Of a stretch of DNA of 13,441 nucleotides, positions 6,093 through 13,135 are shown one piece after another. The notes under the pieces were generated by a model. The model worked only from the letters and a program-made list of their open reading frames with translations, had not been told where the DNA came from and ran no database searches. The DNA lies in the NCBI GenBank assembly GCA_017452945.1, contig JAFTLD010000020.1, positions 1 through 13,441 of the forward strand. The letters are read 5' to 3'. Each line of letters starts with the position of its first letter. Positions within the stretch are counted from its first letter, which is position 1. Origin of the DNA: Clostridia bacterium. GTDB taxonomy: Bacteria; Bacillota_A; Clostridia; Oscillospirales; CAG-272. Position numbers and translations under genes: made by a program.

Positions 6093-8687
6093 TCACAGAC
6101 CCTTCATACTAAGACGAACTGTGCGCGTTTGGAAGGGTTTCAGCTCAATGCTGTGGGGGGAGATAGGTTGTTGAGTCTCCTCGGTCAGGCTGCAGGCATA
6201 CGACTCGGTTAGTGTCAGGCCGTCGACGTGCAGCGCCGCCACGGTGGACACCCCTCGCGTCTCTCGCAGTCGCAGGATATAGCCATTTCCATCCTCGGCA
6301 AGCTTGTAGCAAACGGGCACAACACTCTCGGGCGTAACGCTCAGTCGAACAGGCGTACAGCGTCCCTGCAGCAGACGAGGCGGACAAACGCAGCCGCCGG
6401 CAAAGCCTTCCTCGTCCAAGGTGGCAGTAGAACCCGAGACCAGCGAGAAACGGTAGATGGCGTCGCCCGATTGCGTGACGGAAAAGTTGGTGCGGCAGTT
6501 GTTGTAGGAGACCATGATGTACATATGACCGCAGTGAATATCCTCTTTTTTGACAAAGGGGGCTGTGTATCCCTTGGGATGGATCAAATGGTGCGCGTGA
6601 GAAACTGCCGTGGGATGTGCACCGCCAAAGGAAACAAGCGAGGCTTGCTCACAAGCAAGAGCGATCGCGTACTCCCCGTCGGTCACGGTGCAATACTCGT
6701 CCACGGCGCACTGATTGGTGTTGCCACCGCTGATGACGTCGTCAAAGGCGCGGATCAGGGAGCCGTTGGAGCGATACGCAAAGCGCGGTGCTACCGCCGA
6801 AAACGGCAGCGCGATGTACACCTCACGCTGCGGCGTGCGATCCCAGGTCAGGCGGTAGGAAAGATCAATACGCTTGACGGTATGATACAGCGTCAGCTCC
6901 ATGACCACAGAAGGCACGGCATAGGTGTCCGCCGTGATGACCAGGCTATCCGCCACCAGTCCGCAGCAGCGTCTTACACATCCGCAGTAACGCATGAGAT
7001 GGCAGGAATTGTCGCGAATATCCCGTGTGACGACTTGCCCGAAGGCATCGCCGTCGCACAGCTCGCGCCCCGTATCCTTGTCCACGATGGAGAACACCTT
7101 GCCCGTGGCGGCATCATATTCGATACGATAGTAATCGTTTTCCAGGACGCCATCGGTGCGCTCACAAGTAGGCGTGGGGCGTGCCGCGTAGGCGTAGGCT
7201 GTCAGTGAAAGCCCCTCCGACAGCACGGGGACAGTATATTGGTACAGCCTGTGCCCGGGCAGAAGCATGGCCATGGCGTTTTCCACGCCTTCGATGCCGA
7301 GCAGTGGGCTTGTGACCTCGTCGCGTTGCACTGGCAAACGCTCACCACTCGGGCCGATCAGTTCACCCACAGGGGCGTCCTCACCGAACGCCGCACCATC
7401 GGACAAAAACGTGGCAACACCGCAGCCGGGACGGAAGGTGGCCAGTGTCCAGATGCCCGGCTCGGCAGACAGCTGCGCCTGTGCGTGACTCCACAGCAGA
7501 TCGGAGCGCCGGGCAGCGTTATAGGCATAGCCCACTTTGAGCAGGCGATTGTATTCATGATTAAAGCCAAACGGCATGGACATACCGGAGCAATGCTCAT
7601 CAAAAAGTGTGGCCGCGCGGAAAAGGCTGTCGCACAAGGATGCCTCGCTCTTGCCGCACATCGCAAGTACACTTTCCGCTGCCAATGCACGGCGCTTGCT
7701 GCGGGCGTTGAGCATAGTCGTGCCGGATTCGGTTAGCGAAAGGGTGGTATAGTCGGTCTGTGGGAGCGTTCCCGTGACTACGGGCAAGGTGATGTCGGCG
7801 GTGTCGCGGCGCAGCGCGTCAAAGAACATAGCCGTGGTGCCGACCACCAGCCGAATGTCGCTGTGTTCCTCGTTCCATCGTTTCACAATGTCGCAGATTC
7901 CCATGCTCGGACGTTCGTTATCCGAGCCGTGGTCAATATAGCGCATAACGTGATAGGGGCAGCCACGCTCTTCAATCTCGCGCAAAAATTCCGGCAGTCG
8001 TGCTTCGATGTCCTCATAAGTTTCATACGGCTGCAGAGTGGCCAGGTCGTTTCCAAACCAGCCGTAGCCATCCTGGAACCATGTCAGAATCTTACCTCCA
8101 TCAGGCGCTTGCCAATGAAAGGCAGCGGGATGTCCCCACGGCACGATATCCTCGTTCCAGTAGGAATGCTGCATGGGAGGCTTGACACCCTGCGCGTCCC
8201 CCCAGCGGAAATACTGCGGAAATCCCGCAAACAGGTTTTGCACGCCGGCCGCGCACAAGGCCTTGACCGTACCACTGCTCAATCCCGGCATATCCGTCAA
8301 AGATGCGGTGCGGATGCGCACGCCCAACTGCTTTGCCAAGGCAAAGGAGGGATACATGACGCGCGCCAGCTGCTCCTCAGAGCAGATCTCATCGATGATA
8401 TTTGCGTACAGTGCGGGAAGCTCAATGCGACCCTCTCGAATATAGTGATACATGCGCTGACGGTTTTTTTCACTTGTGTGCGTCAGATAGTGATCGAGCG
8501 ACCAAAACGCCTCCACCGTGTAGCGGTATTTTGCTTCCTCGGGATAGTCGACGGTCTTGTCGAAAAAGTCCAGAATATCGTCATAATAGCTGCAGTACGT
8601 TGCAAGCAGATCGTCAATGGTGTGGGTGTAGCCCAGATCATGATGTGTAATGGGAATAAAATATACGGTTTGAGGTGTGTTTGACAT
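6093..8687 (-). CDS. GH38-like glycosidase (alpha-mannosidase-type fold)
   Basis: An 864-residue protein without a signal peptide, so probably cytoplasmic and acting on an imported oligosaccharide or glycoside. The N-terminal half resembles the catalytic barrel of glycoside hydrolase family 38. The zinc-binding H-x-D is H15-H16-D17 in PITHHDLGYTH, the probable nucleophile is D132 in TDMPGLSSG, and YIDHGSDNE (250-258) is a likely later metal/active-site segment. The C-terminal half is beta-rich, as in GH38 enzymes (for example NDYYRIEYDAATGKVFSIVD, the usual start of the beta-sandwich region). The nucleophile context differs from that of classic alpha-mannosidases, so it probably belongs to a divergent branch and its substrate need not be mannose. 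AAGGAGGT overlaps the lacI-family stop and lies 7 nt before the ATG; only 12-13 nt separate the genes, so co-expression is near certain. Confidence 0.8.
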   Translation of the reverse strand: MSNTPQTVYFIPITHHDLGYTHTIDDLLATYCSYYDDILDFFDKTVDYPEEAKYRYTVEAFWSLDHYLTHTSEKNRQRMYHYIREGRIELPALYANIIDEICSEEQLARVMYPSFALAKQLGVRIRTASLTDMPGLSSGTVKALCAAGVQNLFAGFPQYFRWGDAQGVKPPMQHSYWNEDIVPWGHPAAFHWQAPDGGKILTWFQDGYGWFGNDLATLQPYETYEDIEARLPEFLREIEERGCPYHVMRYIDHGSDNERPSMGICDIVKRWNEEHSDIRLVVGTTAMFFDALRRDTADITLPVVTGTLPQTDYTTLSLTESGTTMLNARSKRRALAAESVLAMCGKSEASLCDSLFRAATLFDEHCSGMSMPFGFNHEYNRLLKVGYAYNAARRSDLLWSHAQAQLSAEPGIWTLATFRPGCGVATFLSDGAAFGEDAPVGELIGPSGERLPVQRDEVTSPLLGIEGVENAMAMLLPGHRLYQYTVPVLSEGLSLTAYAYAARPTPTCERTDGVLENDYYRIEYDAATGKVFSIVDKDTGRELCDGDAFGQVVTRDIRDNSCHLMRYCGCVRRCCGLVADSLVITADTYAVPSVVMELTLYHTVKRIDLSYRLTWDRTPQREVYIALPFSAVAPRFAYRSNGSLIRAFDDVISGGNTNQCAVDEYCTVTDGEYAIALACEQASLVSFGGAHPTAVSHAHHLIHPKGYTAPFVKKEDIHCGHMYIMVSYNNCRTNFSVTQSGDAIYRFSLVSGSTATLDEEGFAGGCVCPPRLLQGRCTPVRLSVTPESVVPVCYKLAEDGNGYILRLRETRGVSTVAALHVDGLTLTESYACSLTEETQQPISPHSIELKPFQTRTVRLSMKGL

Positions 8688-8700
8688 GAGATTGACCTCC

Positions 8701-9768
8701 TTATTTGGGTTCGGCTTGTTCCGAAGAGGAAATTCGCTTGCTTGAGCGGCGCACGATCATCCGTCCAGCCGGAATGATGCGGTGAATATTGCCTTGCGCC
8801 ATACTGCCGTCAGCGATCATGCCAAGCAACATTCGGGTGGCGCACATGCCCATTTCCCGCTTGGGTACGTCCAGTGTGGTTAAGGGCGGATAGCAAAATT
8901 GTCCGAGAAAAATATTATCCACAGCCACCACGGAGATCTTTGACGGCACGCGGATCTCCCGTGCGGCAAGTGCCTGCAGCAAGGCAACGGCAACGATATC
9001 CGAGGAGCAGAAAATTGCATCAGGCAAGAAATTGCTTTTCAGCAGCGTATCCGTCGCATTCGAAATGTCTTTTTTGCCCGCAGACACGGGAAAAACACGA
9101 GTGGAACGGTAGGGGAGCTTAGCCTGCTCCAGTGCTGCGCGGTATCCCTGCAGCATACTTGCGTGAAAGGCGGGAACGGTATCAGCGCCCATAAAGGCGA
9201 TATCCCGGTGCCCTTGATCGATCAGATAAGTCATGGCACGGAAGGCAGCTTGACGATAGTCGCAGCTGACGCAGGGGATTCCTTCCTCCGTTTGGTGCGC
9301 ATCCAGCACAACAAAGGGAAGTCTGCGCGCATTCAGCGCTGCGGTTACCACGGGCGGCACGCTCTGCAAAAAGATAACACCGTCCACGTTCTGCTGATCA
9401 ATGGCGCGCTTGAGCATGGACGAATCAAAATCGTTGGCGCTGTCGGATATTACGGTGTTGTAATTGTGTTTGCCGCATTCCTCCATGACGCCCTCCAGCG
9501 CTGCGGTGTAGAACAGATCCTCCAGAGCAGACGCCTTTCCACCGAACACGACGAAAATGTTAAAGCTCTTGTTCAGTGTCAGCTTGCGGGAGTTAAGATT
9601 GGGCGTATAATGCAGCTGGGCCATCGTGTCGAGTACCTTTTTTCGCGTTGCCTCACTAACACCGCGCTTTTGGTTGAGCACAATCGAAACGGTAGCAGGG
9701 GAGACCTCTGCCGCTTTGGCAACGTCGTATATGGTCACGCTTTCGTGCTTATGGTTTGTTTTTGCCAT
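8701..9768 (-). CDS. LacI-family transcriptional regulator
   Basis: A 355-residue regulator with the usual LacI layout. The helix-turn-helix is at 11-35 (VTIYDVAKAAEVSPATVSIV opens it), followed by VSEATRKKVLDTMAQLHYTPN and the hinge helix (57-66). A periplasmic-binding-protein-like effector domain begins around residue 69 (NIFVVFGG). Effector-domain marks are DGVIFLQSVPP, PFVVLDAH, GHRDIAFMG, PDAIFCSSDIVAVALLQAL and PPLTTLDVPKREMG. It very likely represses this cassette and is released by a sugar or sugar-derived ligand. Its probable sites are the two palindromes in the 10682-10936 region, which overlap both -35 boxes. It is the second gene of the - strand operon, 37 nt after the transporter, so it would be autoregulated. 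GGAGGT lies 5 nt before the ATG. CcpA itself is unlikely given the position and the divergent effector domain. Confidence 0.95.
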   Translation of the reverse strand: MAKTNHKHESVTIYDVAKAAEVSPATVSIVLNQKRGVSEATRKKVLDTMAQLHYTPNLNSRKLTLNKSFNIFVVFGGKASALEDLFYTAALEGVMEECGKHNYNTVISDSANDFDSSMLKRAIDQQNVDGVIFLQSVPPVVTAALNARRLPFVVLDAHQTEEGIPCVSCDYRQAAFRAMTYLIDQGHRDIAFMGADTVPAFHASMLQGYRAALEQAKLPYRSTRVFPVSAGKKDISNATDTLLKSNFLPDAIFCSSDIVAVALLQALAAREIRVPSKISVVAVDNIFLGQFCYPPLTTLDVPKREMGMCATRMLLGMIADGSMAQGNIHRIIPAGRMIVRRSSKRISSSEQAEPK

Positions 9769-9805
9769 GTTTTACCTCCATATAAATGTAATTGGAGAGA
9801 GTGTG

Positions 9806-10681
9806 CTATATCCCCAGCATGCACATGGCACCAAGGCCAAGCAAAATGCCGAGCCATTGTACAGCGAGTAAGCGTTCCTTGAAAAACACAACGGCTGCTA
9901 ACATGGTCATGATCAAAAGTCCGCCGTTGGCGATTGGGAAAAAGACGATGCTCGGCATCACACCGACGAGAAACAGGTTGACAGTATTGACCACACCCAT
10001 AAACGAACCGGATAAGAGTGACTGCCACGCCATGCGTGGAGAGATGCGCGTGGGGGTTGCGCTCTGCCGCTTAGCAAGCAACCACGGAATCAGGTTCATG
10101 ATAACGATGAATAAAAAAGTCAAACAGAGAAAGCCATCGATCTCATGGGCATGCGGAGACGCCTGGTGTGTCGCTTGTACGACGCCTACCAGTCCGCAGC
10201 ATAAAAAGGAAAGCATCGCATCCAAAAACCATGGGCTGCTTGTCCTTTTCTCGGTGCGTTTCAGATCCAGCACCAGGGCAAAGGAGATCAACAACAGCGG
10301 CAGGGCGATCCATTGCATCAGCGAAATACCTTGCTGCAAGAGAATGGCACCGTACAGAGCCGGGATGACCAGTCCACTGGTCTGAATAAAGTTGACGTAG
10401 GCAAGCGGTCCATGACGCAGGGCGCGCAGCATGGTAGTCTGCATCCCACCGGAAACCAGCGCAAAGGCAAGCGCCATGATCACAGAATACCAAGACAGGA
10501 ATAAGCCGCGCACACAGGCAATCAACAAAAGCACCAGAAACGATGCGGTATACATCAGGGTGTTAAACAGATATATATCTTCTTTGTTCTTCAGCTCCGT
10601 TTTGCTGAAGTCGTTGGAAAACACGTTCTTTGCTGTTTCCATCAGAACGCTGATCAAGGTAATAATATAGTAAACAATCAT
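9806..10681 (-). CDS. DMT-superfamily (EamA-type) membrane transporter
   Basis: A 291-residue integral membrane protein with about ten hydrophobic segments arranged as two similar halves (roughly 1-138 and 150-290), the EamA/DMT layout. LQQGISLMQWIALPLLLISF (115-134) in the first half and FFKERLLAVQWLGILLGLG (267-285) in the second are the matching 'x-x-E-x-l-x-x-x-Q-W-x-G' EamA motifs. It is the first gene after the - strand promoter. DMT carriers export amino acids or metabolites or import sugars and nucleotide sugars, so substrate and direction are open. Placement in a sugar-type regulon suggests uptake or release of a sugar, sugar acid or pathway product. GGAG sits 5 nt before the ATG. 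Confidence 0.88.
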   Translation of the reverse strand: MIVYYIITLISVLMETAKNVFSNDFSKTELKNKEDIYLFNTLMYTASFLVLLLIACVRGLFLSWYSVIMALAFALVSGGMQTTMLRALRHGPLAYVNFIQTSGLVIPALYGAILLQQGISLMQWIALPLLLISFALVLDLKRTEKRTSSPWFLDAMLSFLCCGLVGVVQATHQASPHAHEIDGFLCLTFLFIVIMNLIPWLLAKRQSATPTRISPRMAWQSLLSGSFMGVVNTVNLFLVGVMPSIVFFPIANGGLLIMTMLAAVVFFKERLLAVQWLGILLGLGAMCMLGI

Positions 10682-10730
10682 AATATCTCCATCAAAGAAC
10701 GGTCAATTTTCTTGGCCGCTTTGTCGAAAG

Positions 10731-10751
10731 CAAGTCATTCGAGGTGACTTG
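10731..10751 (-). promoter_or_regulatory. Hairpin at the very 5' end of the - strand operon mRNA
   Basis: CAAGTCA and TGACTTG form a perfect 7-bp stem around a 7-nt loop. The predicted start of the - strand transcript is near 10752, so this hairpin would be the first thing transcribed. Terminal 5' hairpins commonly protect mRNA from decay. An alternative fold uses GCTTT (10718-10722) with AAAGC (10727-10731). Confidence 0.45.
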
Positions 10752-10758
10752 TGATTAT

Positions 10759-10787
10759 ATTATAGCATGCGTTTTTTGCTTTGTAAA
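10759..10787 (-). promoter_or_regulatory. Promoter of the transporter-lacI-GH38-SBP operon
   Basis: Read on the - strand, TTTACA (10787-10782) is the -35 box and TATAAT (10764-10759) the -10 box, with a 17-nt spacer and TG one base upstream of the -10 (extended -10). The -35 box overlaps the palindrome TAAAGCGGTTTA, so a bound repressor would exclude RNA polymerase. The 5' leader is about 70 nt. Confidence 0.85.
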
Positions 10788-10795
10788 GCGGTTTA
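10784..10795. promoter_or_regulatory. LacI-type operator at the - strand promoter
   Basis: TAAAGCGGTTTA is a 12-bp palindrome with a central CG step and two non-symmetric bases, the form bound by LacI-family dimers. It covers the -35 box of the - strand promoter. It differs by one base (G for C at 10791) from the perfect palindrome at 10858-10869. The AAACCGCTTT core on the opposite strand also fits a weak CcpA cre site, so global carbon control cannot be excluded. Confidence 0.75.
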
Positions 10796-10857
10796 GTTTT
10801 GTTTAATCAATGTGCAGATACACTTTTTTGAAAATGAAAAAAATTGATGCAGTTTAC

Positions 10858-10869
10858 TAAAGCGCTTTA
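10858..10869. promoter_or_regulatory. LacI-type operator at the + strand promoter
   Basis: TAAAGCGCTTTA is a perfect 12-bp palindrome with a central CG step. Its right half overlaps the -35 box of the + strand promoter. Its centre is 74 bp from the centre of the other operator, close to seven turns of B-DNA. A loop joining two bound dimers would therefore be sterically possible. The AAAGCGCTTT core is also the core of a good CcpA cre site. Confidence 0.8.
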
Positions 10870-10894
10870 CATCCGTGTAAAAATGTGGTATGAT
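10866..10894 (+). promoter_or_regulatory. Promoter of the PTE-SGNH operon
   Basis: TTTACA (10866-10871) and TATGAT (10889-10894) with a 17-nt spacer and TG at 10886-10887 (extended -10). The layout is the mirror image of the - strand promoter, with the same TTTACA -35 box embedded in an operator. The start of transcription would be near 10901, about 36 nt before the first ATG. Confidence 0.82.
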
Positions 10895-10936
10895 AATAAA
10901 ACATGAGCATTGCTATACATAAAAGGAGAGAAGCTT

Positions 10937-11932
10937 ATGAATACCACTGTGAATACTGTTACGGGCGAGTTGGAATTGTCGCAAATGGGTGTTACGCTGA
11001 CACACGAGCACCTTTGGATGGATACAACGCGTATTTATTTCAAATCCTACGGTGAGGAGAAAATGAGCGATGATAAGATCACGCGCGAAAATCGTGCGCA
11101 GATCGTCAAGGATCTTCACACCGTCGTTTTTGGATACAAGGATAACATCATTTTTAACGACGTTGATCTGATGGTAGAGGAGCTGAGTCGTTATAAAGCC
11201 GCGGGAGGGCAGACCTTGTTTGAGGTATCAACGCTTGATCTTGGGCGCGACCCCGAACGCTTGCGTGAGATTTCGCGTCGCACGGGGATCAATGTTGTCA
11301 TGGGCGGTACGTTTTACTACTATCCCTCCATTGATCCCGAAATTCAGCAGCTGATCGAAACCAAGGGCGCACCGGCGCTGGCTGATCTGATGATCCGCGA
11401 GTTTTACGAGGGCGTGGGAGACACCGGTATTCGTCCCGGCGTGCTGGGTGAATTGGGCTTGCAGCACGGCCCTACCAATGAAATTTTGGCCGAAGCTGCA
11501 CTGATCGCCCAAAAAGAGACTCATGCTCCGCTGATCGTTCACTCCGCGCCCTACTGGATTCTGGATATGGCCGAGCGCATAGGCGCAGACATGGAAAAAA
11601 TTGTCATGGGACATTGGACCGCAGCCGAACCCGTAAAGCAGGCAATTGAGCGCGGTGCTTGGGTCTCCTTTGATCAGTTTGGTATGAACTTTCCCGGCAT
11701 CATCGGTGACGACCGCCGCATTGAGGACGTTGTCTCTGTCTTTGATGCAGGACTTTCACATCATTTGTTGCTCTCGCAGGATATGTGCTGGAAGGTACGC
11801 CTCTGCCATTATGGCGGCGACGGGTATGCGCATCTTTTGACCGACATTTTGCCGCGCCTGCAGGGGAGGGGAATTTTCAAGCAAGACATAGATCGCGTGA
11901 TGATCGAAAATCCCATGCGATTGCTGGCATAA
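10937..11932 (+). CDS. Phosphotriesterase-family metal hydrolase, probable sugar lactonase
   Basis: A 331-residue amidohydrolase-superfamily protein of the phosphotriesterase (PTE, COG1735) family with a complete two-metal site: H23 and H25 (LTHEHLWMD), bridging acid E172 (GVLGELG), H202 (LIVHSAPYW), H226 (VMGHWTAAE) and D282 (LLLSQDMCWK). RLCHYGGDGYAHLL (288-301) is the usual C-terminal signature. The bridging residue is Glu, as in the PTE-homology proteins, instead of the carboxylated Lys of true phosphotriesterases. Characterised members of this family include lactonases acting on sugar lactones and phosphorylated sugar lactones. With a LacI regulator and a glycosidase nearby, a sugar-lactone or related carbohydrate ester is the best guess. 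The ATG follows AGGAGA at about 8 nt. An in-frame TTG at 10910 lies before that site and is less likely. It is the first gene of a two-gene operon. Confidence 0.9.
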   Translation: MNTTVNTVTGELELSQMGVTLTHEHLWMDTTRIYFKSYGEEKMSDDKITRENRAQIVKDLHTVVFGYKDNIIFNDVDLMVEELSRYKAAGGQTLFEVSTLDLGRDPERLREISRRTGINVVMGGTFYYYPSIDPEIQQLIETKGAPALADLMIREFYEGVGDTGIRPGVLGELGLQHGPTNEILAEAALIAQKETHAPLIVHSAPYWILDMAERIGADMEKIVMGHWTAAEPVKQAIERGAWVSFDQFGMNFPGIIGDDRRIEDVVSVFDAGLSHHLLLSQDMCWKVRLCHYGGDGYAHLLTDILPRLQGRGIFKQDIDRVMIENPMRLLA

Positions 11933-11944
11933 GGAGGGACACAT

Positions 11945-12550
11945 ATGAAGCACGTTTTGCTTTTGGGTGATTCCATTCGCATCAATTATCAGGAGGCGGT
12001 CAAATCTGCCTTGGGAGAGGAATACGAGGTGCATTATCCCGCAGACAACTGTCGCTTTGCCGCTTATACACTGCATCATCTGCGTCATTGGCTTCCCACC
12101 GTTCCCAAGCCCGACGTCGTGCATTGGAACAACGGTATCTGGGATATCGAGCATTTTTACGGCGAGGAGCATCCCTTCACGCCGCTGGAGGAATACATCT
12201 CCTATTTGCAGCGCATTGTCCGCGCCATTCGTTACATATACGGCCAGGAGCAGCGCATTATCTTCGCGCTGACTACGCCGCAGCGCAGCGAGAACGGCAG
12301 GGAAAACTATCTGCTTTACAACGCCGCAGCGAGTGAGGCTTTGCAGGCGATGGGCTGCGAGATCAACGATTTATATCAAGTGATCGCTGCGGATATAGAT
12401 ACTTATATTTGTGAGGACGGCTGTCATCTTTCTGAGGCAGGAATAACGGCTGCCGCCCAAGCGGTAGTCAAGAGCATCAGCATAGGGGAAGTGCATTGCT
12501 CCACCACGCAACCGGCGCCGTGTCCGACACTCAATACCATCATTCGGTAA
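11945..12550 (+). CDS. SGNH/GDSL-family hydrolase
   Basis: A 201-residue protein without a signal peptide, hence cytoplasmic. It shows the SGNH esterase pattern: block I LLLGDSIR with nucleophile S10, a probable oxyanion block WNNGIWD (61-67, N62/N63), and block V EDGCHLSEAG with the D158/H161 pair. Family members remove acetyl or other acyl groups from sugars, lipids or glycans. It lies 12 nt after the PTE-family gene, with AAGGAGGG beginning in that gene's stop codon, so the two are co-translated. In this setting it would deacylate an imported saccharide or a breakdown product, which is an inference. The tail after about 182 (VHCSTTQPAPCPTL) is outside the usual fold. A transcription terminator follows about 88 nt later. 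Confidence 0.85.
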   Translation: MKHVLLLGDSIRINYQEAVKSALGEEYEVHYPADNCRFAAYTLHHLRHWLPTVPKPDVVHWNNGIWDIEHFYGEEHPFTPLEEYISYLQRIVRAIRYIYGQEQRIIFALTTPQRSENGRENYLLYNAAASEALQAMGCEINDLYQVIAADIDTYICEDGCHLSEAGITAAAQAVVKSISIGEVHCSTTQPAPCPTLNTIIR

Positions 12551-12637
12551 TACGGGAAGGATGCTGGTGTGATGGTGCGAATGACACCGCCAAAGCCTCT
12601 TTGCAAAAAGCAAATATTGCAAATCGCTGATTAAAAT

Positions 12638-12679
12638 GGTAGATACATAGTGGTTTTCTATGTGTCTACCTTTATTTTT
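12638..12679 (+). terminator. Intrinsic terminator of the PTE-SGNH operon
   Basis: GGTAGATACATAG (12638-12650) pairs with CTATGTGTCTACC (12658-12670), 13 bp with one T/G wobble and a 7-nt loop, followed by TTTATTTTT. It lies 87 nt after the SGNH stop and marks the right edge of the cassette. Confidence 0.9.
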
Positions 12680-12706
12680 CTATTTCAATTTGACGGGTGG
12701 TTATGA

Positions 12707-12928
12707 TTGCCTGAAATCAAGGAACTCATCAAGCCTCTGTTCTCAATTCCTACGCACCAATTCCTCTTCAACGGCGGTAATATCAACGCAAGAGATTATA
12801 TCGATGCTCTGCAGCTTATAGACAGCGAGTTCGATCTCATCAAGTATCCCGAAAGAGGTATTTGCCTTTTTAAGTGCGGAAACGAGAGATATCTTCTGCA
12901 GGTATTGAAATTCAAGGAGAAGGGATGA
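12707..12928 (+). CDS. Small 73-aa protein of unknown function
   Basis: The frame opens with TTG at 12707, directly after an in-frame TGA at 12704. GGTGG at 12696-12700 is 6 nt upstream, a weak ribosome binding site. The product (PEIKELIKPLFSIPTHQFLF at the start) contains an internal GGNINARDYIDALQLID segment and ends in a beta-like stretch, RGICLFKCGNERYLLQVLKF. I do not recognise the family. It could be a true small gene using a TTG start or the 3' remnant of a longer gene. A TATTTCAATTT element lies just upstream (12681-12691), as at the Fic gene, which may mean shared control or a related function, but no good promoter is seen. Confidence 0.4.
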   Translation: MPEIKELIKPLFSIPTHQFLFNGGNINARDYIDALQLIDSEFDLIKYPERGICLFKCGNERYLLQVLKFKEKG

Positions 12929-12930
12929 AA

Positions 12931-12967
12931 AAAGCACAGCCTAACTGTAACGGTGGGGCTGTACTTT
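12931..12967 (+). terminator. Weak hairpin after the small ORF
   Basis: AAAG-C-ACAGCC (12931-12941) can pair with GGCTGT-A-CTTT (12957-12967): ten pairs with one C/A mismatch and a 15-nt loop. It starts 2 nt after the small ORF stop. No T-tract follows directly; a T8 run appears only at 12993-13000, after the TTGAAATTTCAA palindrome. Termination is possible but not well supported. Confidence 0.35.
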
Positions 12968-13074
12968 ACAGAATGAACTTGAAATTTCAAAGTTTTTTTT
13001 AAGTGTGTTATTTCAATTTAGAGGACGAAATTGAAATAAGACGCCAAATTTTAGTCTTGTTATTTCAATTTCGC

Positions 13075-13103
13075 TTGACAAATTGAAATAAAAGGCGTAT
13101 AAT
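13075..13103 (+). promoter_or_regulatory. Consensus promoter of the Fic gene
   Basis: A perfect TTGACA (13075-13080) and a perfect TATAAT (13098-13103) are 17 nt apart. AAATTGAAATA (13080-13090) fills the start of the spacer, and TATTTCAATTT (13061-13071) ends 3 nt before the -35 box. Such a strong promoter next to the repeat array implies tight repression by a factor that binds the repeats. Confidence 0.88.
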
Positions 13104-13135
13104 AGTAATAGAAATTTCAATTTGGAGGTGATACT

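Larger units (their letters stand above)
12681..13123. repeat. Dispersed TATTTCAATTT-type elements around the Fic gene
   Basis: TATTTCAATTT occurs at 12681-12691, 13009-13019 and 13061-13071. Its reverse complement AAATTGAAATA occurs at 13028-13038 and 13080-13090. A further ATTTCAATTT is at 13114-13123. Related palindromes are TTGAAATTTCAA (12979-12990), GAAATTTC within 13111-13118, and TTGAAATTCAA (12904-12914) inside the small ORF. The copies at 13009/13028 and 13061/13080 form two inverted pairs, each offset by 19 nt, with 52 nt between the pairs (about five helical turns). The second pair brackets the -35 box of the Fic promoter and extends into its spacer. This looks like a cooperative operator array and not a CRISPR or transposon end. 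Confidence 0.7.

Noticed and set aside
10784..10869. CcpA cre sites as the only explanation of the two palindromes
   Set aside because: The cores fit cre, but the outer TG/CA bases are not right in either site and a dedicated LacI-family gene sits in the operon. CcpA input remains possible as a second layer.
12703..12714. ATG at 12703 as start of the small ORF
   Set aside because: That frame is ATG ATT GCC TGA and stops after three codons.
12979..13123. CRISPR-like array
   Set aside because: The repeats are only about 11 bp, AT-rich, in both orientations and irregularly spaced, with no unique spacers of constant length. An operator array fits better.
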